Assembly (NCBI GenBank): GCA_037576195.1
Contig: CM075101.1
Span: 33,728,001 to 33,792,000 of the forward strand
Direction: 5' to 3'
DNA length: 64,000 bases
DNA from: Phytoseiulus persimilis
Taxonomy: Eukaryota > Arthropoda > Arachnida > Mesostigmata > Phytoseiidae
Below the pieces are notes generated by a model, which saw nothing but the letters and a program-made list of their open reading frames with translations, did not search any database and was not told where the DNA came from. Numbering within the stretch: position 1 is the first letter of the stretch; the number at the start of each line of letters is the position of its first letter. The translations under genes and the position numbers were made by a program. Positions 1 to 11,938 of this stretch are shown here, in pieces.

Positions 1-3000
1 GAGAGTTCCGGATCGGCCAACGAACCTCCGAACAGCGAACGATTCCGAGAGATTTACACATCCGGAATGATTTCCGCCCGGAGAAATAGGATTGCGTTGT
101 CCGCGATTATGGTATCAACAGCGCACTGCCGCAGTGATTGCCGCCAGCCGGCTACTCGGGATGCCGTGTCCGCCCGCGCTTCCCTCGCATCGGAGACTTC
201 CGAGAGGATCGGTGAGCCGCCTCCACAACATCCAGTGAAACTCTTCAAATTCCATTCCAGGCGGCGCAAAGCAAGCGTCTCATGCGTGCAGGACATCTCT
301 GCTCGAGTGGACGACGCGCAAATCGCATTAAATATTCATTCATCCACTCGGTCTTCGCCCCGTCACCAGCGTAATATCTTAATTGGCCCGTGACGCTCTG
401 AATGTTTTGAGCGTGCTTCGATCCTTCAACCAACTCGTCAGTCAGTCAGTCAGCCAGCCGACGGCAGCGTCTGGCTCGGCAATACGCACTCGGCGGCCGC
501 TTGCCGGAGCCTTGGCTTGGAGGAAGGAGCCGGGAAGACTTTAACATCTCTCGAACATATTCAGGTTTCCGAATTCCATGAGCGGAGAAAGATGAGACGA
601 GGGATGTCTCGAGTCGGACTACATCGGCTAAGTCGGTGAAGAGGACGGGGAACATGTCCATATTTTACGTGGAGGGCAATTTTCACTAGAGCTCCCGGAT
701 GGAGGAGTGAAAGATTGACAAGGAAGGCGTCGAGACGGTGAGTAGGGTGAGGGAGATCTCGACACAGCAGTCTGGTGGACCGAGATCTGAGTTTGAACCC
801 ACTGGCGGACATACGACACAATATTTGTGCGGCTGAAAAGTGTTGAGATCGTTTCCCTCTCTCATATTCGACTTTACCTCAATACAGGCTGGATATCAAG
901 AGGTTCAAACAGAGGGCTGATTGGGAGCTCTGTGATTTCATACAGGAACCACACGAAAGTGGGGAAACACCGCTATGAAGCGCAGTGCATGCAGGGAATA
1001 TGATATGCAAAGTGTACAGCTGGCACTGACACATGCAGGTACGAGCCGAAATATTGGGAAAGGACAGAATTTTCGGGATACGAACTGAAAGATGGAGATA
1101 TGCTCAAATGCATAATGTAGTCCATGAAGTCTCGGGCTCCACCAATGAAGCAAAAGTGACTGAATATGGATGACGGTTAAGAAGTTGAGCTTGGAACGAG
1201 CCTAAGAAGCAGACTGGGCGAGCCGCCAGGGCATCTGATTTCCGGACGGATCGGAATACTCTTGAGGGTAAATTAGCGAGATCTGCGTACCGTCCACGTA
1301 TGTACTTCAAGTTTTAACATCAGCGAGCCAAATCGTAAAACATTTGAATATCCAGGGGCTGGACAGTCCATGAACGTTGTGGGAAGCGGCAACGGCGACC
1401 GACGTTTCTTCGAGACTACACACTTTTTCAAGTCCATGCGAAGCCCGGAAAAACGCCGGTCTCCATTTGCTGCAGCACGTCTTCCTGTGGGTGGTACTGC
1501 ACGAACGTGAGGAACATAGAGAACGGGGAAGCGTAGCGAATATTTTTGACAGATTCTACAACGAACATTCCGACGCGGTAACGAAGCTCGAAACACATGC
1601 TCTCAATACCCATCATGCATGAGTGAAATACTGAGTCCGGAATTCCAAGGCCACACTTCAGGCAATGGATGAAATCGAAGAAGGAGAAGAACTACACGAT
1701 GGAATTTGAGGCCAACATTCGTTTCGTTGTAATAGGCTCAAAAACCTTCAAGGCTCGCTTCTCAAACTCGTCGGGGTACCTTTGAAGAGAATTCGATTCG
1801 ATACTACGCGTGGAGTCCTGGGCGCTTGAGAGCTTTTAGACTAATTGGACGCGAAAGACCGGAAATCGGACAAACGCAGCGCGGAGCGGCGGTCCACGGA
1901 GAGAGGCGGGAAGTCGGCGCGGCGACTCGGCAGGAGTAGCTCCGACTGAGCTCGAGTCCAGTGAGCTCTAGAACAACGTTGCTGACAAATTCGTTTGGAG
2001 TTTCCGGTTTGCCCCGAAAATCGAAATCAGATCATGACCCTCCGCTGAGGTCCGGTAGTTGGGTCGGATATTCAAGACTCCTGAAGGCCGAACAGTCGGG
2101 AAAACGAGCGTTGGGCACGTGAAGCCTCATTCTAGCCAGATACACATGGTAGGAAGTTGCCATGCAATGGTTACTGCTTCTCCGATTTCGGTGAATAACA
2201 TCTGCTGCTCGCACGCTAGCGCTTCATTTACTCAGTGATACCAATATTGTTGTACGTGGACGACTTGGGGGAGGGAGCGCTCCAGCGAAGCCGATGGAGG
2301 CTTCCAGTCTCACATCGAAAAACTGCACGGATATCTGAGCTATCTCCGTCTACTATCAATATTCTCTCTTGGTTCTTCCTGATGATGGCATGTTGATCAC
2401 CGACACGAGGCGAGGCGTATTTTCGAAACGTTTCCGAGCTTCGGCACCTCGCCGACGTCACTCCGGGCACGTTCCGAAAGACCCGGTCGCCAAGGTTTCC
2501 CGGTCTCGTGTCTTTCACGCTTCACGTTCTAGTAGGCGTTGTTTCAGTTATTGGAATCTTCAGAAGTTTGCTCGGATGTCAAAGTTTACCCGACAAGCCG
2601 GCGGGCTGACCAACGACTGGCCCACACGCTGCCGCAGCAGCTACGGCTACAGCATCCGCCGGCGGAAACGAGCCCGTGTTCTGGAAACGACGCATATCTG
2701 GTAAGGAGAGCCCACGGTCCGCTGAGATCGGCGATCTGCATAACAAAGACCTTAATTCTTCCCGTCGTTGATCCCTTTCTCGAAGCGGGCTACATGGCTC
2801 GCTTGTCGTGTGACGCCTGTTCCCAGCCCGATTGCTTCGAAGCAGCTCTCCCTCCGCAACTCATGTCCGCGCCCTTGGGCTCGTTTGCTCCAACTCATCC
2901 TGCGGCAGATGGTCGCAGCTGTTGGATTCTCAGAAGGTTTGGGTCCAAAAAAGATTTAATCAGCTCGAGCTCATGAGAACTGTCGAGCCCACCAACAAGC

Positions 3001-4831
3001 GAATGATTGACGTTGACGGTTGGAGTTGCTCACAACGAGCTGTGGAGGATTTGTGAACACGATGGTGATAGCGATCGCAGAGGTGAGCAGCGAGAGTCGT
3101 ATTTTGATAGCGAACCGACAGCAACTATCAACCTGGAGTCGAGCTTGAGGGCGAGTACGCGAGCGGGCGTTGTTCGTTGGTACACGGCCACAAGCAACGA
3201 CCGGCGAGGTTGGTGGACACGTCGCCGTTGTCCGCCGCCGCCATAAAATGGAAGTGGCGGGCTTTGCTCAAGCACGCAACTCACGCCCAAGCGTCTGGAT
3301 TCAACTGTGCAGCGTCGACTTTGTTTGCTCTTTGTTTGCACGATCTTCGCACATATATCTGCGTTAGTCGAGCATTTTTTCCTCACTTTATATGAATCAC
3401 GCTCGGGAACGTTCGCCGCCGCCTGGTCTCGGCCATGCTGTCCGGACTCCTTCCGACAACTACCATATCCCATTCGACATTGTGTTCCGGAAGATGTCGG
3501 TCTCGTTCTGCTCTGGTGGGAGGCTCGTTGTCTGCCTGAGCTGGGCTGAACACGATAACAGGGAGGAAACGGCGGACAGACGAGGAGCGAAAATATACGC
3601 TTCGTGACAGATTGAAGGAGAATTAGGCCAATTATTATTGCCGAACCCGGGCGTCTTTCGGCGGAGGATTTCTCCTTGGATCCTCTCGTGGTGGGAACGA
3701 AGATGGGCCCCATATTTTAACGTTAATACAACTAGCTGCTCTTTCGACAGGCCAGAGCACGCTGAAGCAGAGCAGACGCGCTCGTTCCCGTGCGAGTCGG
3801 AGCCCGGGCCCGCCGGGCACACATCATCACCGACCAACATGGACTAGAGCGCCGTTAATCGGCTTATGAACCGACCATCCACATAGCCAGCTCGTACTCT
3901 GGGACAAACTCAGCGATGGAACAGCGAGCTAGCGAACGACCAGCGGTCGTAAGTGTGCGGCGGTCAACCGGGTTCTCGACGCCTCAGTTGTTCGTCGACT
4001 TCGATCTCCGATTTCACCATCGCCGCTCCCGCTCTCGCTTTCGGTGGCGTTCCGGCGATGGAGAGGGGGACTACTAGTTGTAAGCTAATATGAATAAGAA
4101 AAGAACAAATGCTTGCACTTGCTGCCACTGAGCTGAAAGTCAACGGCGCGTGCTCGAGTTCCGCTTTGTGTTCCCCGCAGCGAATAAAGCAACCGCAGCA
4201 GTTAGACGGAGGGAGCACAGATGGCCCTTGTTTGAAGCCACTTCGTCTTCTTGCTTCTCTCCCCTGTCCACTTTTTTCGTGTTCTTTTATTCACTCGTCT
4301 TGTCTCGGTACGCGTTCCCAGACGAACGTAAGACCGAGTGGATGCCGGAATGAGATTGGATTCTCCGAATTTGGAGCTATCTCGGGGCGCGCAGCGAGAG
4401 CGGCGGGGAGTGGCTGCTAGCTTCCGACCGTGAGCAGTGTGTTTCGCTTGAGGCTGGTCTCCCCGACCACCGGAATCCTCCATTTGACTCGGACTCAAAG
4501 TCCACTGGCGCTCTCAAAACACTAGTATGTGAGGATGGTGTCAGCATTGAAGCGACCAGACCGACGGGTCCCTTAGGAAGTCCGTAAATTGGGGGTTATG
4601 TTCCGGCGCCCCGCTGAGTGCGGTTTTCCCGGGATTCTTCGTTTACCCTGGATGCCCGGAATACTCCCGGAATCGCCGGAATTCCCAGGATCCCGAGCCC
4701 CGGACTCGTCAGCCAGAATCTGGGTTAACACAACTGTCGGTCCCGGGAAATCCGGCAGACCGACTTTGGTGCGCTGCTGGTCCAAATTGGAATGTTCCGT
4801 CACCGTTGTTGTCGGATATTCGTGTTCGCCA

Positions 4832-4858
4832 GAAAAGGCCTCCGGTTGAGGCCTTTTC
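4832..4858. repeat. Perfect 11-bp inverted repeat (hairpin)
   Basis: GAAAAGGCCTC at 4832-4842 is matched exactly by GAGGCCTTTTC at 4848-4858, separated by five bases. In RNA or single-stranded DNA this would form an uninterrupted 11-bp stem. The flanks (4590-4900 and 5100-5300) are rich in short repeated CCGGAAT and CCCGG words. No gene is next to it and I cannot assign a function. Confidence 0.6.
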
Positions 4859-6649
4859 ATACTGTTACACTTTCAAGTATCATTCCGTCTGTATCAAGAA
4901 TGGAAATGTATTAAAGATTGCGGTTCTTCTTCAGTGTTCCGATGAGAAGCTGTTAGCACAGACGTCGCCAGGTAGTATCTCGCCGCGTGCGTCATCTGGA
5001 TCTCACAGGGAGCAGCGTCTTGCCGAGAGAGCACAGCAGCAGCTTTGGTGTATATCCTCTACAACAAAGCGCCCTCGAGGTCTCAACTGGTCAGCCTCGA
5101 GCCGGGGAACTTAAGAACCTCGGTTCCTGGACCGAGCTCATCAGCCACAACTGGTTATCGGAGTCGGGAAATCTCGAACATCCCGGTCGTCGGAACCGGG
5201 GTTGTGAGAAGAATCTGGGAAGAGTCGAATCCATCCCGCCCTCCCTTTTTTGAGGGTGCCGGGAATTTCCCCGCCGCTATGTTGCCCCCTCCATGTTGTC
5301 GTACAGATATGTTGATCATGGAAGTTGACCACCGGCGAGAATTCCTGGAATTCGCGGTTTTCGTATTTTCCTTGTTTCGAATTTAGAAGCCCCACTGCAG
5401 CCTGGACCTCCAGTTCGGCTTCATCGGCGGGTTCTCATCAAGCGAAGCTCATTCCACGGTCTCTTTAGCGTATCGCCATTGGTCGGCGTCTTGTTGTGTC
5501 CCTGAGAACACCGTTGACCACTTCGATCATTCGGTCAATCGAGGTCGGCGGAGCTGGTGTTTCAGTCAAAGCCGGCCCATCGGCGATCCAGCCGTCGGCA
5601 TCCCGATTTCGCAATATTGAGTGGAAATCATGGAGAAAACCTGTATGCCGCTCGACGATTCCGCAACAGGTGGATTCCACGCGCTCAAATAACAACTGAG
5701 TCGACTGACAACCTGTCGCGCCGGTGCGAAGCTCACACGAGGCGCTCAACCTCATTGGAAATCGGAAGCGAAGCAAATATGTGCTTCCTCGGCGGAAGCT
5801 CGATTCGGTTCCCGATCGAGATCGTGGAGATCGAAAGCCTAACCGGACGCTTTGTTGGAACGAGAGAGATTTGTGTCCCGCGGACGACCAGGATGCTTCG
5901 GTGCGCGGTTAGAGACACACGTCGTCAGTCTGTGGAAAACCAGAGAAACAACATCAACGAGGAAGTCGACGAGTACAATGTTGGCCACAGATATTAACAG
6001 CTGCCGTTAATAGCCCGGACACGTCCCGTGGATTCGTTACAGCATCCGGATGTGGCGTCTTGGTGAACAACTGCCAACGACAGTGCCATTGATGACTATG
6101 AAGAAGAGGATCCATCCGAAATACTGTCAGAACAGCGCCGATGCAGCTGCTGCCGCTGTTGTTATTGTCCTGCTCCACGGAAGTTGTTAAAACACACGAG
6201 CCCCGCGAGATTTATGTGTATTTGTTCGTACAGCGTTTTCTCGTTCTGTCGCTCGCGGAGCGTACGGGCCGCTGGTTGCCGATCGGCGGATCTGTTTGCG
6301 GTGATTACATTGTTCTGTTATTGGAGGGCTTGTCGAGCGAGCATCATCATACCACGTATCACTGCCGACAAAGCGTCTCGCGAGGTCTGCGGTGAGTTCC
6401 ATTCATCAACTTCCTAAGCGCTCGAGTTGTTTTTACAGGTTCGCTTTATATCCGTCGCTCTTCGCCCCATATTGTCCCACTCGGTGTCAATGCCGCTGCA
6501 GTTTCTCTCCTCCACGAATATACCAGAATCGAGAGGAAAAAATCGGATCCCTGTCAAGCTCCGTTCTGTGGTTCGGCCGAGCTCTGTAGACCGTTGTTCT
6601 CCAGCAAGGCAGCCAATCATCCTCTGACGGCTGCGGGTGGATCTCTGTC

Positions 6650-7105
6650 TCAGTTATATGTGCAAACTACGCCGCCTCGAACGAACTTATCGTTGGACGC
6701 CGGCCCGTGAAACACTGACAGCATTTCTTCGCGAATTTTCTCTACCTCTTCAGATCTTTCAAGTCGGGAAAGCTCATCCGTTGCTGGCTCTATTGAACTC
6801 ATTCGGCTGCAGCCGGAGAACCGGTGATCCATCAAGGGCAAAATCCGAGAGACAGGTGTAACATCGCTGTTGAGCTTGAAGACTGTCATTGAGTGACCCC
6901 GCCAGCGATTCCTAATGTCGTAGAAGCTCATCCCCTGGGACCTCAATGTAGGGCTACTCCGGAAGATTGATTCTTGAGCTTGTTCAGCGTTTGGTTGCAG
7001 GAACAAGTCGACAATCAGCCCCAGGTGCAGTTGAGCTACCGTTTTGGTCAAGCAGATGAGCTCGCGATTCATGTTTGTGTTTGACTCAGGAGTTCGCATA
7101 CACAC
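6650..7105 (-). CDS. Unassigned coding-like ORF inside the RasGRF intron
   Basis: This is an open frame of 151 codons beginning with ATG. Unlike most ORFs nearby it has a balanced protein-like composition, varied third positions and a charged, probably helical C-terminal part (around residues 115-130, with ERSEEVEKIREEM). There is no signal peptide, no membrane segment and no motif I recognise. It lies on the same strand as the RasGRF-like gene, so it could be a nested gene, a lineage-specific exon or a chance frame. I saw no poly(A) signal or splice sites that would decide this. Confidence 0.25.
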   Translation of the reverse strand: MCMRTPESNTNMNRELICLTKTVAQLHLGLIVDLFLQPNAEQAQESIFRSSPTLRSQGMSFYDIRNRWRGHSMTVFKLNSDVTPVSRILPLMDHRFSGCSRMSSIEPATDELSRLERSEEVEKIREEMLSVFHGPASNDKFVRGGVVCTYN

Positions 7106-10100
7106 TTTTTTCTGCTCTACTCGTTTACTTGGGGATTCAGATATGCTCTGCAGGCGGGACAGCGCCTGCTGGGCTTATTTTCTCAGCGAAAACATCCAAT
7201 CATCACAAGGGCGAAAACGGGCACGTGGTCAACTAGCTGTCGTTTCGGTCGCGAAATCGTGTCTGTCGTTTCCCCTATCTCAAATCCGAAGCTTACGTCA
7301 GATGCTTCTTTCGTCGTCGTCTAAGGCTGGGTCTCTGTGGGGAATGAATTCAAGCCGTTGGGGGCTCGAGGGACGAGACCATGCGAAACCGATCGAAATT
7401 ATGGCTGAAATCCGATCCTAGAGAATATGGAGTCTCTGGAGACTGCGTCCGGGAAGACTCCGACGCTCCATTGAGGGTTGCAGCGAATCGCCGCTCGAAC
7501 GATCGACTCGATGTCCGCGCAGTCCGTCGTTACAGCTTGTATTCCCGACGCGCTCGAACGATGGCGACCATTTCGGATTTCTTGGCATATTCATGATAAT
7601 TAATTTGCATGCACTCACGCCAAGCATGGCAATCGAGCGGCCGCCGCTGAGCTCTGACCAGGAGGGGTTGTCTCGTTAACCCGCCGCTGAACATGTTCTC
7701 TATTTAGCACGATGCACGATTGCTGATGCCGAGCTCATGCGACATAGCAAAGATGACAGATAAGTGGTGGGTGCTTGTCTTCACGACGATCTGATAGCCG
7801 TTCGTCAAATCAACGAGGGGTACATACGCGCACTCTGGGAGGGCTTGAGGAGAAGCAGCCGACGGGTCAAAGACAGATGCGAGTCGCAACCGAGGAAACG
7901 GCCCAGCGAAACAGAGAGAGGCACTGCATCTGAAGGCAGAATCCTCATCGCGACGGCAGCGACCGCACCGACATTGACAACGAGCGTACACATCCGGTGG
8001 TCACCCACACACCAGCCCCGCGAGATGGTCAGTTTTGCTTTCCTCACCGACCCTTTGTCTGTCTGCACGCCACTTTTACCCGGGCTGATCTCTTCTGTGT
8101 TCATCCGTATGTGCAGATGACGTGCAAAAGAACCGTTGTCCGCCGCTTTCTTCCTTTCTTTATTTGTTTCTTTCTTCCCCGTGCGGAGAAGAAGCCCAGC
8201 AACTATCCTCCTTTCCCGCCAGTGCGGTGAAAGCACCTTCGCGGGAAAGCCCAGTCTGGGCCCCGAGGAACCAGCGGCACCAACGATAACAACAACGGGA
8301 ACGAATATGAGCTTCCGCTTGGGCTCGGGAACGTCTTGTGGAGCGAAAATGGAGAGAGCGGCGGGCATCGCGTACGTTTTCAAATGGAGAGCGGAGAAAT
8401 TTTCATGCGGAAGGACCTTCGAAAGTTCGAAAGCCCTCCTCCCTCTTGCCCGCGAGCCCGCTCACAGCGCTCGCTTGTGATGAGCGGGGAATGGAGGACT
8501 TCGGCAACTCGAGCATGAGTTCCCATATCTCCGAGGCGGGGCTGAACCGTAGGCGCCGTGGTCAATTTCACAGAGTTCTCGGCGAACTCTCATTCCACTC
8601 CTGAATTGTTGCTCTCTGTCGTACGGCCCCGTCCGCTCCGAGGTTGCCCCTCGTTTGCTTGTTCCGAGGGATGAGAAATCTCCAACGAAGCCGAAGTGGT
8701 CGTTGGGGCCCCGGGGGCTCGACCTTGTGGTGATTCATGCGAGATTTTCCCCGCCGGGTCCCACGCTCTGGACCTCGTCCTAGCGGGACTTCTCCTAGCG
8801 TCTTCTCAAAACGACAGGAAGTCGTTCAGAGGACCAACTTTCGTCGCTTTTTCCAAGGAGACAGTGTAACCCAGGAAGGAGTCGGAACACCGAGGCATGG
8901 GCCGGTGGATCGAACTCTGGGACGCTTGCGGAGCGCGTCATGGATTGCAAGTAAGGGAGAACCCGGATACCGACACCTCACCTCGAGTTTGAGGTGGCCG
9001 TCCGTAGCCACGCCGGCGAGTGTTCAGCGACAACTTTTCCATTAGGAGTTCAATATTTCACTGGTGAGTTCCTCTCTCTCTCCGTGCCTCCTGCGGATCC
9101 TACTTGTGGGTGGTCGCCGTTTCCTTCGTGTTCCGTCGACTTCCCTATTCGGGCCGGTCCGCTCGCTCATTCCCGGTCGGCCAACAAGCCGTTCGGAAAT
9201 GCTTGCTCTCACGTCCAGCCGAGGAGAAGTTGCCAGCGGCCCTTCTACTTCTTCCAAAGTCCCCAAAACAAAGCCGGGAGGAGGGGTCGGCCTTTCCGCC
9301 TAGGCGGTCGCGGCGGCGTTGGCGACAAGACGGATGACCGTTGCCTTGCCGGTGTTCTGCCACCCGGCGCGGTCTCAATGATCTGTTCGTCGCAAGCGGA
9401 AAAAAGGTCCTCGAGAAGCTCAGCAGTCCAAAAACGATTTCCTTTTTTATCCTCAACACCTCCTGACGGTGAAACGGAACCATAGACGAATGAGTGACTT
9501 AGCCCTGCTTGACCATGTGTCACTGATAAATGGCTTAGTTGGAACAGAACGACTTCCTTAATGAATGGTGAGCACCCCTGTCAGTCCAACTCTGAGGATA
9601 GGTGGGAATGAAATCGCTTACTCGCTCCGTTTCGCGTGTGATCGGGTACGCAGCTCTCATCGTTGAACCCATCGATGATGGAGCGCGCGAGCCCGTCTCT
9701 CCTGATCGTGGACGAAAATATCAGAGCCCTGCTGACAGAGGGTGTTTTCATCGAGCCCTGAGAAAACAACGCACGCATCTCCAAAGCAAGGTTCCGCTAG
9801 GTGTTGAAGATTGCGTCGAAATTTACAGTTTGCAACAAGGACAGCGGCGGCTGTGGGGATCGGAGTGAGGATATCGGCCTGTGCTGCGGCTCCTCGACTC
9901 GTTGCTTTGAATTCTTCCATAAAGAAGTCATATCCGGAGCAGGCATTGACGCAGAATGTTCCACCACAACACGCCTCACCGACCACAGCGGCAGTAGCAC
10001 TAACAGCTCTGGATGCAGACGTCGTAGAAATCTTTTCACATGTCGCGGCAGGCGACGTCCTCCGGCTTCCTTTCGGCACGGATACGCAACGCCAGCTGGC

Positions 10101-11906
10101 ATCTGAACCAAGACACGTCAATGCAATAGTTACAGGAACACGATTTCTTCCTCCTCTCCCGGAGTCCTGCGAACTCCGCAGAGCATCATTCAGGGATCGA
10201 CGAGGCGGATAGTCGGACCGAGGAACTCCAGCCATCTAACTATCTAAAACCAGGCCTCGGTTCAGCTATCGCAATCGGCTCCGTTCTCCTCGGAGTGAGG
10301 ATGTCGAGGAGAGAATACTCTGCTACTTTCGCAAGAAGCGGGCTCGACAATGGTATTTGTGGAGGCTCTCTCGAGCAGGGGTAATCCGAGTTTTTTCCTC
10401 CGATGTACCCTTCTCTGCGTTCCACGCCGTCGTCGCTACCATTTTTGTCCTCCTAGCTGCCTGGGTCGCCTCTATCCACGCTGTGAATCCCTCCATGTTC
10501 CAGCTCTGTGGACGTAATATAGAGCAAAAGCGAATACAATGTTGAGCAATCCCGGGGAGCCGATATCGATTATCGTTGAGACACCGAGTGGATACATTAC
10601 ATTCGAATGTCAACAGGCTTCCTCGATCGAGATAAACTGTGCGAATCACCATAACATCAATCGGAGGCTGAAATCTCCGTCAACAGCTCGACTGGCCGAG
10701 TTTCGCCGAGCAGGTAGTCTTCGCAGCTGTCGGAGGCCGACTAACGCCCCTCGGAATCAGACCGGTGTGATTGAACGTCGATCGAAGCCCTGAACCGTGG
10801 GTTTCAGACAGAACTGTCCAACACGGCGGATGAAACCGTATCGCGAGCGACCGTGCCGGGAGAATCGCAATTGAGAGAATACACCGTTTCCGTAGTCGAA
10901 GTATTCGCCGGGGTCTAGATGCGGCCCGACTCCGCTGGGTCAATCGAGCCAGCTGAACAGTCAACTTAATCTTATCGATAATGAGCAGAAGCAGAGCAGC
11001 ATAATTCAGCGCAAATATCAATCATGCTAATCGAGCTCTAATCTGATATGTGATTTACGTTGGGATAAGGGAGAGATTTATCACCGAACCAAGTGAGCTC
11101 TTGAAACGCTCGCTGAACCAGCAGCTTAGAAAGAGAGTTTGATCTTCAACAAAGGCCATCAACCATGACGCCTCAAGTGAATCCTGCAGAAATGCCCAGC
11201 CCGTCGGCCTGGCCGAGTCCCGGCCTTGCCTGAATCAGTTAGGTGGTGCATCTTGAAGAGCTCTTTCCGAAACGGAAACGGTTCTCTTAAAGTGAAATGC
11301 TTCGCAGACCCTCCTGAGATCTTCAGAGCCGATAATTCGAGGACTCATGAGCAGCGAAGTGGCAGGAGAGTCGAGAGTTTTGCAACCGGAACGTGTCGTT
11401 GAGGAGTTCGGGTTCGATCCCCGGGACCTTTGACATCCAAGATCTTCGACTGGACCCTGACTATGCGACTGCGAAACCAAGTGTCCGTGCAATCAGTTGT
11501 CGGCCTATCCAGTAACGATGACGAGAGGATATCGTAGTGAGCGACCGCTGGGTGTCCGAGGCCAGGAATGCGAGAGGACAAACGTAAGGCCAAACGAACG
11601 AACATGGTAAGACGACGATACAAGTTGTCGAGCCGGAGGTGACGGCGCAGGCCTCACTGAAGGAGCTGGTCCTGCCGCTCCTTCCGCGGTGATGCTCCTG
11701 GTCGGGAGGGCAGTCGTGGCGACGGTGTTGTATGACGACGAGTCGCGCCTAGGATGAAGCAGAGCAGAAAAAGATCTCGATCCAATTAGGGCGCATTAGG
11801 AAGTTTCTTCGCGGGAGACGCTTCTATCTCTTCTCGTCCCTCCTTATCGTTATCATCGTCTTGTGTGTGTGCGGGCGCACGACTCTGCTGTGCTGTGAGA
11901 CGTTGG

Positions 11907-11938
11907 ATGGGGGTTGATGGGGGGTGGGGGGGGGGGTT
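11907..11938. repeat. G-rich tract
   Basis: This is a run of G-rich sequence with an 11-base uninterrupted G homopolymer at 11926-11936. It is simple low-complexity DNA and could form a G-quadruplex on the plus strand. No gene is attached. Confidence 0.6.

Noticed and set aside
3030-3713. Long open frame of 227 codons on the minus strand
   Set aside because: Composition is dominated by Ser and Arg from GC-rich DNA, overlapping frames are open on both strands, and no domain, signal or splice context is visible.
11405-11425. GGTTCGATCCC motif resembling the B box and T arm of a tRNA gene
   Set aside because: No A box, anticodon arm or acceptor stem pairing could be found at the expected distance upstream.
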